The notes beneath the pieces are model-generated. The model saw nothing but the letters and a program-made list of their open reading frames with translations. It did not search any database and was not told where the DNA came from. The position numbers and the translations under genes were made by a program. Positions 35,553 through 43,518 of a stretch of DNA of 64,000 nucleotides are shown piece after piece (the first letter of the stretch is position 1; each line of letters opens with the position of its first letter). Origin of the DNA: an uncultured Flavihumibacter sp. (GTDB lineage Bacteria > Bacteroidota > Bacteroidia > Chitinophagales > Chitinophagaceae); the NCBI GenBank assembly GCA_902168105.1, contig CABHOY010000060.1, positions 62,001 to 126,000 on the forward strand, written 5' to 3'.

Positions 35553-36224
35553 TTATTTCTCCGGATCATTAGCCGTCGGTGGCACTGTTATACGAACGGG
35601 CTTTGAACGGGCCGCCTTAGAGATCACCCGACGCGCTCTCCGCTCTACCCGCCTCTTTTCACGCTTTGTTTCTGGCAATGTGGTAACCGTAAAACCCATA
35701 AAAGCAGCTCTCGGTTCCCTATGTACAGACAATGCAGTCACAACTACACCCTGATCTATTCCATTAGTAGTATCTGATAACTCGGCCGGCCGCGCTATGG
35801 CTGGCAATCCTGTCGTATCCTTATCCTGTTTATTACTAACGGCCGGTGCAATTGGCATCCCGGTCGTAACCATTTGTTCCGTATGCAGCATACCTTCCGG
35901 CCGATGGTTACTGGCTATAGCATTTGACGCAATCCCCGCTGTAAGCGCTGTACTTAATAGTAAGGCAGGCACAATGCTATTCGCACGCTCTTTTTCAAGC
36001 AGTAATAGATCCCTGTTGAGCTGACCTTCACTGAAACGCCCGCATACAGGTACTTTACTATCCATGAATATTTTTACCACCTCATGATCTGCCAGTTGAG
36101 TAAAGTCAATTATTGTCTTCGAACAATGCCCGCAATGCCTCCCGTTACCCATAGGACTCATGTTATCCCATGACTGCGTGCAGGGCACAGGAATGTCTAT
36201 TTTAAAAGGAATTTTTCTTCTCAT
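35553..36224 (-). CDS. Membrane protein with N-terminal four-cysteine domain
   Basis: A 223-residue protein. The N-terminal 75 residues carry a compact cysteine pattern (C15, C31, C34 and C61) in the contexts IPVPCTQSWDNM, RHCGHCSKTIIDFT and VCGRFSEGQLNRD, a domain I recall from many Chitinophagaceae proteins and which looks metal-binding. A single membrane helix follows (about 84-105), then a low-complexity outside part with a basic tail. ATG 36224 was chosen because the promoter box at 36246 would place transcription start downstream of the earlier in-frame ATG at 36245. Function unknown. Confidence 0.65.
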   Translation of the reverse strand: MRRKIPFKIDIPVPCTQSWDNMSPMGNGRHCGHCSKTIIDFTQLADHEVVKIFMDSKVPVCGRFSEGQLNRDLLLLEKERANSIVPALLLSTALTAGIASNAIASNHRPEGMLHTEQMVTTGMPIAPAVSNKQDKDTTGLPAIARPAELSDTTNGIDQGVVVTALSVHREPRAAFMGFTVTTLPETKREKRRVERRARRVISKAARSKPVRITVPPTANDPEK

Positions 36225-36245
36225 AGATAATAACAGGGATTTCAT

Positions 36246-36253
36246 CAAAAGTA
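36246..36253 (-). promoter_or_regulatory. -7 promoter box for the four-cysteine protein gene
   Basis: TACTTTTG on the minus strand, an exact TAnnTTTG. It abuts an upstream in-frame ATG, so the true start is probably the next ATG at 36224. Confidence 0.55.
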
Positions 36254-36341
36254 CTTTTATTTATTATGTATCCATATTTCCCTCCTTCGCCTATTTTAAC
36301 TTTTCCTTTATCATAACCCCTCCTAAATTTGCCTTGTTAAC

Positions 36342-36349
36342 TACATTTC
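36342..36349 (+). promoter_or_regulatory. Near-match -7 box for the double-PDZ gene
   Basis: TACATTTC differs from TAnnTTTG at the last base and lies 22 nt before ATG 36372. Confidence 0.35.
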
Positions 36350-36371
36350 ACTACATATAAAAGAGGATATT

Positions 36372-37400
36372 ATGAGCAAGCTATTGCAGACCCTCACACT
36401 GGCAGGCATTACCTGCTTTGCTTTCAGCTCTGCCACTATCGCCCAGGATAAAAAAAGCGATAAAATGGGAGAGTACGATGAGATCGTCATCAAACGAAAC
36501 AGCAATAAGGACGGCAAAGTGACCATCGAGATCAAGGACGGCAACATACTGGTAGACGGGGAAAAAATGGATGCTTATAAAGATGGCGATATCTCTGTTT
36601 ACAGACGCCGCATCAGGCCTGTAGATGGCAATAACTTCAATTTCGCCCCCCGCGGAGGTGCGCAGTTCTTCAATGATGATGAAGACAATGATGATACTGC
36701 AGAAGGCATGCTGGATATCAAACCAGGAAAAGCCGTTCTGGGTGTATTTACGGAAAAGAAAGAGGCTGCGGGCGCTACTGTTCGTGAAGTAGCTAAAGGC
36801 ACTCCTGCTGAAAAAGCTGGTCTCAAGGTGGGCGATGTTATTACCCGTGTGGATGCCGACAAGATCGACGAACCAAAGGACCTGTTCGAAAAGATCGGTA
36901 AACACGATCCGGGCGATAAGGTGACCATCACTTACCTGCGCGACAAAAAAGAGAACACGGCCACTGTGACCCTGGATGAAAGAAAGGATGCAGGCACGCT
37001 GGAACTCTTCCCCCATGGAGGTAACCAGGGCTTCCGTCGCATTCCCCGTGGAGAATTTAACTTTGGAGATGATTTCCGTGGATTAGGTCCTAACCGTTTC
37101 CGCGGTTTCAACGAAGATAATGACGTGAAACTCGGATTGTCCGTTCAGGATACCGAAGATGGCGACGGCGCAGTAGTATTGAATGTAACACCTGGGTCCG
37201 CAGCAGAAAAGGCTGGATTTAAGGAAAAGGACATCATCACTAAAATAGCGGGCGACGATGTAAATTCTACCCGCGACGTGGCCAACGCCTATCGTGCAAA
37301 CAAAGATAAAGGCAGTATCACTGCTCAAGTGAAAAGAGGTGGTCAGGAAAAGACATTGGAGATCAAGGTGCCTAAAAAATTACATAAAGCCGATCTCTAA
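36372..37400 (+). CDS. Exported double-PDZ protein without a protease domain
   Basis: A 342-residue protein with a signal peptide (MSKLLQTLTLAGITCFAFSSATIA). After an acidic region with NDDEDNDD (about 100-113) come two PDZ domains. The first is at about 118-200 (VAKGTPAEKAGLKVGDVI), the second at about 250-335 (VTPGSAAEKAGFKEKDIITK). HtrA/DegP proteases have the same PDZ pair but a serine protease domain first; none is present here. It may be a scaffold or substrate-binding protein in the periplasm. A terminator follows. Confidence 0.82.
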   Translation: MSKLLQTLTLAGITCFAFSSATIAQDKKSDKMGEYDEIVIKRNSNKDGKVTIEIKDGNILVDGEKMDAYKDGDISVYRRRIRPVDGNNFNFAPRGGAQFFNDDEDNDDTAEGMLDIKPGKAVLGVFTEKKEAAGATVREVAKGTPAEKAGLKVGDVITRVDADKIDEPKDLFEKIGKHDPGDKVTITYLRDKKENTATVTLDERKDAGTLELFPHGGNQGFRRIPRGEFNFGDDFRGLGPNRFRGFNEDNDVKLGLSVQDTEDGDGAVVLNVTPGSAAEKAGFKEKDIITKIAGDDVNSTRDVANAYRANKDKGSITAQVKRGGQEKTLEIKVPKKLHKADL

Positions 37401-37418
37401 CAGGATAGGCCGTTTAAT

Positions 37419-37459
37419 AAAAAAGGATGTGTTCCCTGGTCGGGAGCCATCCTTTTTTT
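37419..37459 (+). terminator. Terminator after the double-PDZ gene
   Basis: Outer arms AAAAAAGGATG and CATCCTTTTTT enclose an inner TTCCC/GGGAG stem; a T-run follows. Confidence 0.78.
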
Positions 37460-37506
37460 ATGGATCTCAGATGATCCGAAGTATTTCAAGTCCAACCATG
37501 CGTCGT

Positions 37507-37550
37507 GTATAAGGCATGTATGAAGCATGTATACGGCATATATAAAGCGT
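37507..37550. repeat. Four-copy degenerate 11-bp tandem repeat
   Basis: Four successive 11-mers: GTATAAGGCAT, GTATGAAGCAT, GTATACGGCAT and ATATAAAGCGT. The consensus is GTATRARGCAT. The unit is about one helical turn, so a protein could contact the same face four times. Confidence 0.75.
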
Positions 37551-37602
37551 ACTATGCCCCAATCCTGATACTATATTATCGCTTATTCTACGCCTTGCCG
37601 TC

Positions 37603-37640
37603 CCTTCTTCTGGGCTTCTTCGACGCTTCTTCGCTGCTTC
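37603..37640. repeat. Second 11-bp-period repeat, GCTTCTTC-rich
   Basis: CCTTCTTCTGG, GCTTCTTCGAC and GCTTCTTCGCT in a row, then a partial GCTTCG. The same 11-bp period as the block 55 bp to its left, but a different sequence. Confidence 0.6.
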
Positions 37641-37754
37641 GCCTACCACCAAAAAAGGGAAGCCAAATCAATCAACAAACTGAAAAACAATCAATTAGCA
37701 TTTACAGGGGATAGTTTTATGTCCTAAACACCAAGTCAAAATAGTATCAGACCA

Positions 37755-39125
37755 TCATTTCATTAACATACGGACCCATTTCAGCTTGTTTCTGAAGGGC
37801 GGATACTTCATCGCTATGTCTATCCAGGTACCGGTTTTCATGATGCTTTTGGCATGCGTAAACGTCGTAAAACTGTATTTACCATGGTATTGTCCCATCC
37901 CGCTATGTCCAACACCTCCGAAAGGCAATTCCGGATTTGTAAAATGTCCGAGGGTATTGTTGATACATCCTCCACCAAAGCTTACCTGTTCTGTAAATAT
38001 CTTTTCTGTACTGCTTCTTTTGGTGAACAGATAGAGTGACAACGCGTTCGGTTGCGCCCTGACCAGTCTTACCGCCTCTTCTATGGTAGTAAAGGTCAGG
38101 ATGGGAAGAATAGGACCGAATATTTCCTCCTGCATGACCGGACTGTCCCAGGATACATTTTCCAAAAGTGAGGGCGCCATAAATAACTGATTTTCATCCC
38201 CAACCCCACCATGTACCACTTTGCCTTGCTGTAAATACCCGTTCAGGGCCACCCAGCGCTTTTTATTAATGATCCGGGCATAATCGGGGCTGGCCGCAGG
38301 ATCCTCGCCAAAAAACTTTACGATCGCCTTTTTCATAGCCGCCACCAGCTCTTCCTTCACACTGGCGTGCACCAACACATAATCAGGTGCGATACATGTT
38401 TGCCCTGCATTCCAGAATTTCCCCCATACAATACGTTTCGCTGCTACAGAGATATTCACCTTATCGTCCACAATACAGGGCGACTTGCCGCCCAGTTCCA
38501 GGGTGACCGGCATTAGCTGCGGTGTAGCCAGTTCCATGACCTTACGGCCAATAGTGGCGCTTCCGGTAAAAAACACATGATCAAAACGATGTTGCATTAC
38601 TTCCGGGATCACCATACCGCCATCTCCTTCCAGGGTGGTGACATAAGCCGGGTCAAAGGTCTCCCGGATCAGGGAAGCTATTACTGCGGATGTTTTAGGC
38701 GTTAGTTCAGACGGCTTTACGATGGCACAGTTGCCACCGGCAATTGCCCCGGCCAGCGGAGCCATAATGAGTTGAAAAGGGTAGTTCCAGGGACCTATAA
38801 TAAGCGTCAGACCCAGTGGTACACGATGTATCCTGCTCTTACTGGGATACATAACAAAGGGGCTGCTGACATCTTCAGGCCTCATCCAGCGCTTGAGATT
38901 GCTGAGCATGTACTTTATTTCGACGTAAAGGAAGCCTATTTCGCTGCTATATGCCTCGACCGGATGTTTGTGCAGGTCAGCATGTAAAGCGCCCAGGATC
39001 TCCTTCTCCCGCTTTTTAATGGCACTTTTCAGCAGCTTAAGCTGCTGCCGGCGGAATTTATACGAAAGCGTCTTGCCCGACGCAAAAAAGGTCTGCTGTA
39101 CATTATAGATATCCTGGGTATTCAT
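37755..39125 (-). CDS. Aldehyde dehydrogenase family protein (ALDH3-like)
   Basis: A 456-residue NAD(P)-dependent aldehyde dehydrogenase. Catalytic residues are visible: Glu in VTLELGGKSP and Cys in NAGQTCIAPDYVLV. The NAD site pattern VFFTGSATIGRKVMELA precedes them. The length and the C-terminal FGGVGHSGMGQYHGKYSFTTF block match the class 3 fatty or aromatic aldehyde dehydrogenases. It would oxidise medium to long aldehydes to acids. It stands alone, divergent from gatB. Confidence 0.9.
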   Translation of the reverse strand: MNTQDIYNVQQTFFASGKTLSYKFRRQQLKLLKSAIKKREKEILGALHADLHKHPVEAYSSEIGFLYVEIKYMLSNLKRWMRPEDVSSPFVMYPSKSRIHRVPLGLTLIIGPWNYPFQLIMAPLAGAIAGGNCAIVKPSELTPKTSAVIASLIRETFDPAYVTTLEGDGGMVIPEVMQHRFDHVFFTGSATIGRKVMELATPQLMPVTLELGGKSPCIVDDKVNISVAAKRIVWGKFWNAGQTCIAPDYVLVHASVKEELVAAMKKAIVKFFGEDPAASPDYARIINKKRWVALNGYLQQGKVVHGGVGDENQLFMAPSLLENVSWDSPVMQEEIFGPILPILTFTTIEEAVRLVRAQPNALSLYLFTKRSSTEKIFTEQVSFGGGCINNTLGHFTNPELPFGGVGHSGMGQYHGKYSFTTFTHAKSIMKTGTWIDIAMKYPPFRNKLKWVRMLMK

Positions 39126-39293
39126 ACTACCCTGAAGGTAACTGAAAATGGTAAAAGAGTGGGTTTGTTCGCCTGGTCAGGCAGGAGGTATAGGAACAGA
39201 ATATAGGTTGAATGGTTCTGCAACACAAGAATACTAAAATTTTGTTAAATTCCAATAATATTCTCCGGATTCCCCTTTCTACCCTTCATTATA

Positions 39294-39301
39294 TATATTT
39301 G
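39294..39301 (+). promoter_or_regulatory. -7 promoter box for gatB
   Basis: TATATTTG, an exact TAnnTTTG, lies 21 nt before ATG 39323. Confidence 0.6.
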
Positions 39302-39322
39302 CGCTAATAGCAGAAGATCATC

Positions 39323-40777
39323 ATGAGCGCAGCCATCGATTTTGACAAATATGAGGTAGTAATTGGTCTGGAAGTACACGCCCAGTTACTGACAGAAAGC
39401 AAATTATTTTGTGGAGACAGTGCAGCTTTCGGAGGCGCTCCCAATACACATATCAGTCCTATCACACTGGGGCATCCGGGCACTCTGCCCCTGCTGAACC
39501 GTCAGGCAGTGGAATATGCCATCCGGCTTGGACTGGCATGCCAGAGCAGAATTGAACGGGAAAACTATTTTGCCCGTAAGAACTATTTCTACCCGGATCT
39601 TCCGAAAGGATACCAGATCTCACAACATACAGCTCCCATCTGCGATGGCGGATTGGTAACAATTCCCGTTCCCGGAGGAGAAAGACAGATAAAACTGAAC
39701 CGTATCCACCTGGAAGAAGACGCCGGAAAATCCATGCACGACCAGGACCCTTCCTTCACCATGGTGGATTATAACCGTGCAGGCGTTCCGCTTGTGGAGA
39801 TCGTAACAGAACCCGACCTTCATAGCAGCGACGAAGTATATTCTTTCCTGACCACGCTCCGCAGGCTGGTACGCTGGCTGGATGTATGTGACGGCAATAT
39901 GGAAGAAGGAAGTATGCGCTGTGACGCAAATATTTCCATCCGCCTGAAAGGAGAGACGAAACTGGGCACCAAAGTAGAAGTAAAGAACCTGAACTCCATC
40001 CGTAACGTAAAACGTGCGGTTGAAGGAGAAATAAAACGCCAGATCACCCTTGTGGAAAACGGCGAAACCATCATGCAGGAAACTCGGAGTTTCGATGCCG
40101 GCAACGGAACATCTTTCTCCCTGCGTTCCAAAGAGGAAGCGAACGACTATCGCTATTTTCCGGATCCTGACCTGGCGCCATTCAATGTGACGGATGAATA
40201 TCTGGATAGCATACTGAAAGCGCTTCCCGAACTCCCGGATGCACAGGTACAACGGTACGTAAGCCAGTATGGACTGCCGGAATATGATGCCCGCGTCATC
40301 TGTGATGATAAAGCAACGGCAGACTATTACGAACAGGTAGCCACCATCATTCCGGCACATAAAGCAGTGGCCAACTGGCTATTGGGCCCGGTTAAATCCA
40401 CCCTCAATGATCAGGGCGGGTCCATGGCCACTTTTCCACTAGCACCAGCTGCACTGGCCGCACTGATACAACTTGTTGAAGATGGAAAGGTCAGCTTCTC
40501 CATCGCATCTTCTCGCATCTTCCCGGAACTGTTGCAACACCCAACAGAACAACCACTGGATATTGCTACACGCCTTAACCTTCTTCAGGATAACAACGCA
40601 AATAACATTGCACCCATTATTGACGAAGTACTCGCCAAATACCCTGATAAAGTAGCAGAATTCCGTAGCGGTAAAAAAGGATTGATGGGACTCTTTGTCG
40701 GCGAGGTAATGAAATTATCCAAAGGCAAAGCTGATCCTAAACTGACGAACCAGTTGCTTGCAGAAAAACTGAAATAA
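39323..40777 (+). CDS. gatB: Aspartyl/glutamyl-tRNA amidotransferase subunit B
   Basis: A 484-residue GatB that activates misacylated Glu-tRNA-Gln (or Asp-tRNA-Asn) for amidation using ammonia from GatA. The cradle domain starts EVVIGLEVHAQLLTESKLFCGD and contains RKNYFYPDLPKGYQISQ and DYNRAGVPLVEIVTEPD; the C-terminal helical plus YqeY-like domain ends GLMGLFVGEVMKLSKGKADP. gatA and gatC are not adjacent. The gene is followed after 15 nt by the TlpA-type lipoprotein gene, so they are probably co-transcribed. Confidence 0.95.
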   Translation: MSAAIDFDKYEVVIGLEVHAQLLTESKLFCGDSAAFGGAPNTHISPITLGHPGTLPLLNRQAVEYAIRLGLACQSRIERENYFARKNYFYPDLPKGYQISQHTAPICDGGLVTIPVPGGERQIKLNRIHLEEDAGKSMHDQDPSFTMVDYNRAGVPLVEIVTEPDLHSSDEVYSFLTTLRRLVRWLDVCDGNMEEGSMRCDANISIRLKGETKLGTKVEVKNLNSIRNVKRAVEGEIKRQITLVENGETIMQETRSFDAGNGTSFSLRSKEEANDYRYFPDPDLAPFNVTDEYLDSILKALPELPDAQVQRYVSQYGLPEYDARVICDDKATADYYEQVATIIPAHKAVANWLLGPVKSTLNDQGGSMATFPLAPAALAALIQLVEDGKVSFSIASSRIFPELLQHPTEQPLDIATRLNLLQDNNANNIAPIIDEVLAKYPDKVAEFRSGKKGLMGLFVGEVMKLSKGKADPKLTNQLLAEKLK

Positions 40778-40792
40778 TTATAACTGATCAAT

Positions 40793-41956
40793 ATGAAGAA
40801 ATTTGCTTTATGGGCGGTAGCCGGATTATTCCTGGCCAGCTGTTCGCAACAAACAGAGAAAGGCGATTTTGTTATCAATGCACATATAGACAACGCACCT
40901 TTAGGAAAAATATACCTGGAAGAACTGACGCTTGAGGAAGCCAAGGTTGTGGATACTGCTGTTATAAAAGATGCTAGCGGTAAATTCACCCTGAAAGGTA
41001 TGTTACCTGAACAGGCGCTTTATCGCATCCGTTTTGCCGAAAATAACCGCTTTATCCTCCTCGGTCTCGATGCCGGTACTATGAGTATCGAAGGTGACTA
41101 TAATAACCTGGAAAAGGTTAAAATTGATAATTCTGAAGCATCGTCAGAAATACAGCAACTGCTGAATGACGCGAGCTCAAAGAACCAGGCGCTGACACAG
41201 GAAATGAAGGCACTGGACAGCCTTTACCAGATAAAAACACCTGACACCATTCTGAAACCACGGGTGGCCGCTTTCGAAGCAAAACAAAAAGATCTGGAAC
41301 AGTTCATTATGAAAGCAGCGACAGATACAAAGTCGCCTGCAGTTGCAGCCTTCGCGCTTAGCATGGTAAGCACTCCCACTTTGCTGCAGGATCCAAAAGT
41401 GATCACTGACATAAAGAGCCGTTTTCCTGAAAATACGCTGATCGCCAGCTTCACTAATAAACTGAACGAAATATCCAAAAAGAGCACATCTCCAGGTGAA
41501 GACGCAATGTCTGCTGAAGACGCGAACATGACCGCTGTAAAGATCGGCCAGACGGCACCCGATTTTACACTACCGGACCTCGCGGGAAAAGCTACCAGTC
41601 TTAGCTCTTTTAAAGGTAAATATGTACTGGTAGATTTCTGGGCCAGCTGGTGCAAACCATGCCGCATGGAAAATCCAAATGTGGTACAGGCTTACAATAC
41701 ATACAAGGATAAGAACTTCACTATCCTGGGTGTTTCTCTGGACAGAACGAAAGAAGCATGGGCAAAAGCCATAACAGCCGACGGCCTTACCTGGAGCCAC
41801 GTAAGTGATCTGAAGTTCTGGGAATCTTCAGTGGTACCATTGTACGGACTGAATTCTATTCCATCCAACATGCTGCTTGATCCGCAGGGAAAGATCATCG
41901 CCATCGGATTAAGAGGCCCTGAATTACAGGCGAAACTGCAGGAAGTATTGAAATGA
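40793..41956 (+). CDS. TlpA-family thioredoxin lipoprotein (DUF4369-thioredoxin)
   Basis: A 387-residue lipoprotein (lipobox ending in Cys17, GLFLASC). The N-terminal part (about 25-110) has the beta-sandwich pattern of DUF4369, then a helical linker (about 115-240). The C-terminal thioredoxin domain carries the redox motif WCKPC (about 286-290) and a cis-proline in SIPSNMLLDP. It is a membrane-tethered periplasmic thiol-disulfide reductase typical of this phylum. In contrast to the protein at 30414 the active site is intact. Two terminators follow. Confidence 0.88.
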   Translation: MKKFALWAVAGLFLASCSQQTEKGDFVINAHIDNAPLGKIYLEELTLEEAKVVDTAVIKDASGKFTLKGMLPEQALYRIRFAENNRFILLGLDAGTMSIEGDYNNLEKVKIDNSEASSEIQQLLNDASSKNQALTQEMKALDSLYQIKTPDTILKPRVAAFEAKQKDLEQFIMKAATDTKSPAVAAFALSMVSTPTLLQDPKVITDIKSRFPENTLIASFTNKLNEISKKSTSPGEDAMSAEDANMTAVKIGQTAPDFTLPDLAGKATSLSSFKGKYVLVDFWASWCKPCRMENPNVVQAYNTYKDKNFTILGVSLDRTKEAWAKAITADGLTWSHVSDLKFWESSVVPLYGLNSIPSNMLLDPQGKIIAIGLRGPELQAKLQEVLK

Positions 41957-41974
41957 TAATCGCTACAGACAAAT

Positions 41975-42005
41975 AAAAAGCGTCCGCTTCTGGCGGACGC
42001 TTTTT
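41975..42005 (+). terminator. Terminator after the TlpA-type gene
   Basis: Perfect stem AAAAAGCGTCCGC / GCGGACGCTTTTT with a 5-nt loop. Confidence 0.92.
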
Positions 42006-42020
42006 ATTTGATTTACTACA

Positions 42021-42064
42021 AAAAGAGAGCGGCTGTTCATCGTTTTGAACAGCCGCTCTCTTTT
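42021..42064 (-). terminator. Terminator after the first SusCD operon
   Basis: Perfect 18-bp stem AAAAGAGAGCGGCTGTTC / GAACAGCCGCTCTCTTTT with an 8-nt loop, 17 nt past the SusD stop. It also backs up the neighbouring terminator in the opposite direction. Confidence 0.92.
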
Positions 42065-42081
42065 ATACAATCTGAAATTAC

Positions 42082-43515
42082 TTAGTAGCCTGGATTCTGA
42101 TGTCCTTTCAATGCAGGGCTCAGATCTATTTCACGTTGAGGTATAGGTAAGATCACTCTATCTGCACCCGCCTTTTTATCCGGATCATTTGCACGTAATG
42201 ATTGTCCTCTTCTCAGCAGGTCCATTCTGCGGTGGCCTTCGAAACAAAGTTCTTTACGTCTTTCGTTCAGTATGGCAGTGATCAGCGCATCTGGAGTTGC
42301 AAAGTCCGCGATGTCCCATTCTGCAAGTCCGGCACGTCTTCTCAATGCATTTATCAGGTCGATGGATTCCTGGTTTATACCACTGGCAGCCGCCAGCGCT
42401 TCCGCCCTGTTCAGGTACATTTCAGTTACCCTGATCATTGGTGCATTATCTTTAGCAGGCGATACATCGGGGAACTTCAGTGTAAACCTTCTGATTTCCT
42501 GGTTTGCTGCCTTCCCTTCATCACTCATGACAAATCTTTTGTCGTTCGCTTCCTGGGCAAACGCCTGTATCAGTTCAGGAGAAAAGGGACATTCACCACG
42601 CCCTGCCGGACGATAATAACCTGCCCAACTCAAACTTCCAGGATTATCGGTCTCCGTGTTCTGGATAGAAAAGACATCTTCTGCTGTATTAGCATCATAA
42701 AATGCATAGTCATTGGCCAGCTTATAGTAAGGAGCATCTAATACCGCTTTCGCATATTGCGCCGCTTTATCCCATTGTTCTCGGTACAGGTATAATCTCG
42801 ACAGAAGGGCATTTGCCGCACCTTTTGTTGCACGCCCTCTTGCCAGCATCGGATCGCTGAAGGTATCACTCAGATCGGGTAAAGCCTCTAACAGATCTTT
42901 TTCAATCTGAACTTGTACTTCGTTGACAGTACTTCTCGCCGGATAGGTAATAGTGCCATCAAAAGCAGCAATTACCAACGGAATACCTGGTGATCCACCT
43001 TGTGCTACCTGATAAGGCTGAGCAAAGAGATTCAACATTTCGAAGTAGAGGATGGCCCTCATGAATTTTGCTTCTGCCACATACATCTTCCGGTCAATAG
43101 CCGTAAACGAAGGGTCCTGTATACCGGGTACTTTGTCTACCACCGCATTAGCTCCCATAATGGCGTCATAGTGAATACGCCATATCTCACTCAACATGGA
43201 GTTGGTTGTAGAAGTAACAAAGTTGTTGATCTCACTCAATTGGAAGGTACTACCTACATAATTGCTGTTATCGGCCATATAGTCGCCCATGATCTGCGCC
43301 TGGCCTCCAAATACCTCCGGGCGTTGAGAACGGCTATAAACGCCATATAATGCGCTTAAAGCGGTAGGCCCTGAAGTAAATACCTGTTCGGTAGGAATTG
43401 CCTGTTCAGGGTCCTGATCAAGGTCTTTACTGCAGGAAAACAGGCTTGTACAGGTCAACCCTGCCAACGCCCATATCAATATCTTATTTTGCCGTTTCAT
43501 ATTGGCTGTTTTCAT
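42082..43515 (-). CDS. SusD/RagB family nutrient-binding lipoprotein
   Basis: A 477-residue outer-membrane lipoprotein. The lipobox ends at the Cys within LTCTSLFSC, followed by SKDLDQDPEQ. The SusD helical (TPR-like) scaffold shows AEAKFMRAILYFEMLNLF, RVTEMYLNRAEALA and the C-terminal LCFEGHRRMDLLRRGQ. It binds the nutrient at the surface and closes as a lid on its SusC partner. The start may be ATG 43515 or 43500. It begins 3 nt after the SusC stop, an obligate pair. No glycan-degrading enzyme follows. Confidence 0.9.
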   Translation of the reverse strand: MKTANMKRQNKILIWALAGLTCTSLFSCSKDLDQDPEQAIPTEQVFTSGPTALSALYGVYSRSQRPEVFGGQAQIMGDYMADNSNYVGSTFQLSEINNFVTSTTNSMLSEIWRIHYDAIMGANAVVDKVPGIQDPSFTAIDRKMYVAEAKFMRAILYFEMLNLFAQPYQVAQGGSPGIPLVIAAFDGTITYPARSTVNEVQVQIEKDLLEALPDLSDTFSDPMLARGRATKGAANALLSRLYLYREQWDKAAQYAKAVLDAPYYKLANDYAFYDANTAEDVFSIQNTETDNPGSLSWAGYYRPAGRGECPFSPELIQAFAQEANDKRFVMSDEGKAANQEIRRFTLKFPDVSPAKDNAPMIRVTEMYLNRAEALAAASGINQESIDLINALRRRAGLAEWDIADFATPDALITAILNERRKELCFEGHRRMDLLRRGQSLRANDPDKKAGADRVILPIPQREIDLSPALKGHQNPGY

Positions 43516-43518
43516 ATT

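Larger units (their letters stand above)
37401..37754. other. Intergenic region with terminator and 11-bp repeats
   Basis: Holds the terminator at 37419-37459, then two blocks of short 11-bp-period repeats (37507-37550 and 37603-37640) and about 110 bp with nothing recognisable before the aldehyde dehydrogenase stop. Short open frames crossing the repeats look spurious. Confidence 0.6.

Noticed and set aside
36381-37016. 211-codon open frame on the minus strand
   Set aside because: Antisense to the double-PDZ gene; a long shadow caused by the codon composition of the acidic region.
37467-37714. Short frames on both strands over the 11-bp repeats
   Set aside because: They change composition with each repeat, have no promoter box and show no family pattern.
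39620-40360. 246-codon open frame on the minus strand
   Set aside because: Antisense to gatB, which is unmistakable. The product has the cysteine- and tyrosine-rich composition of a shadow frame.
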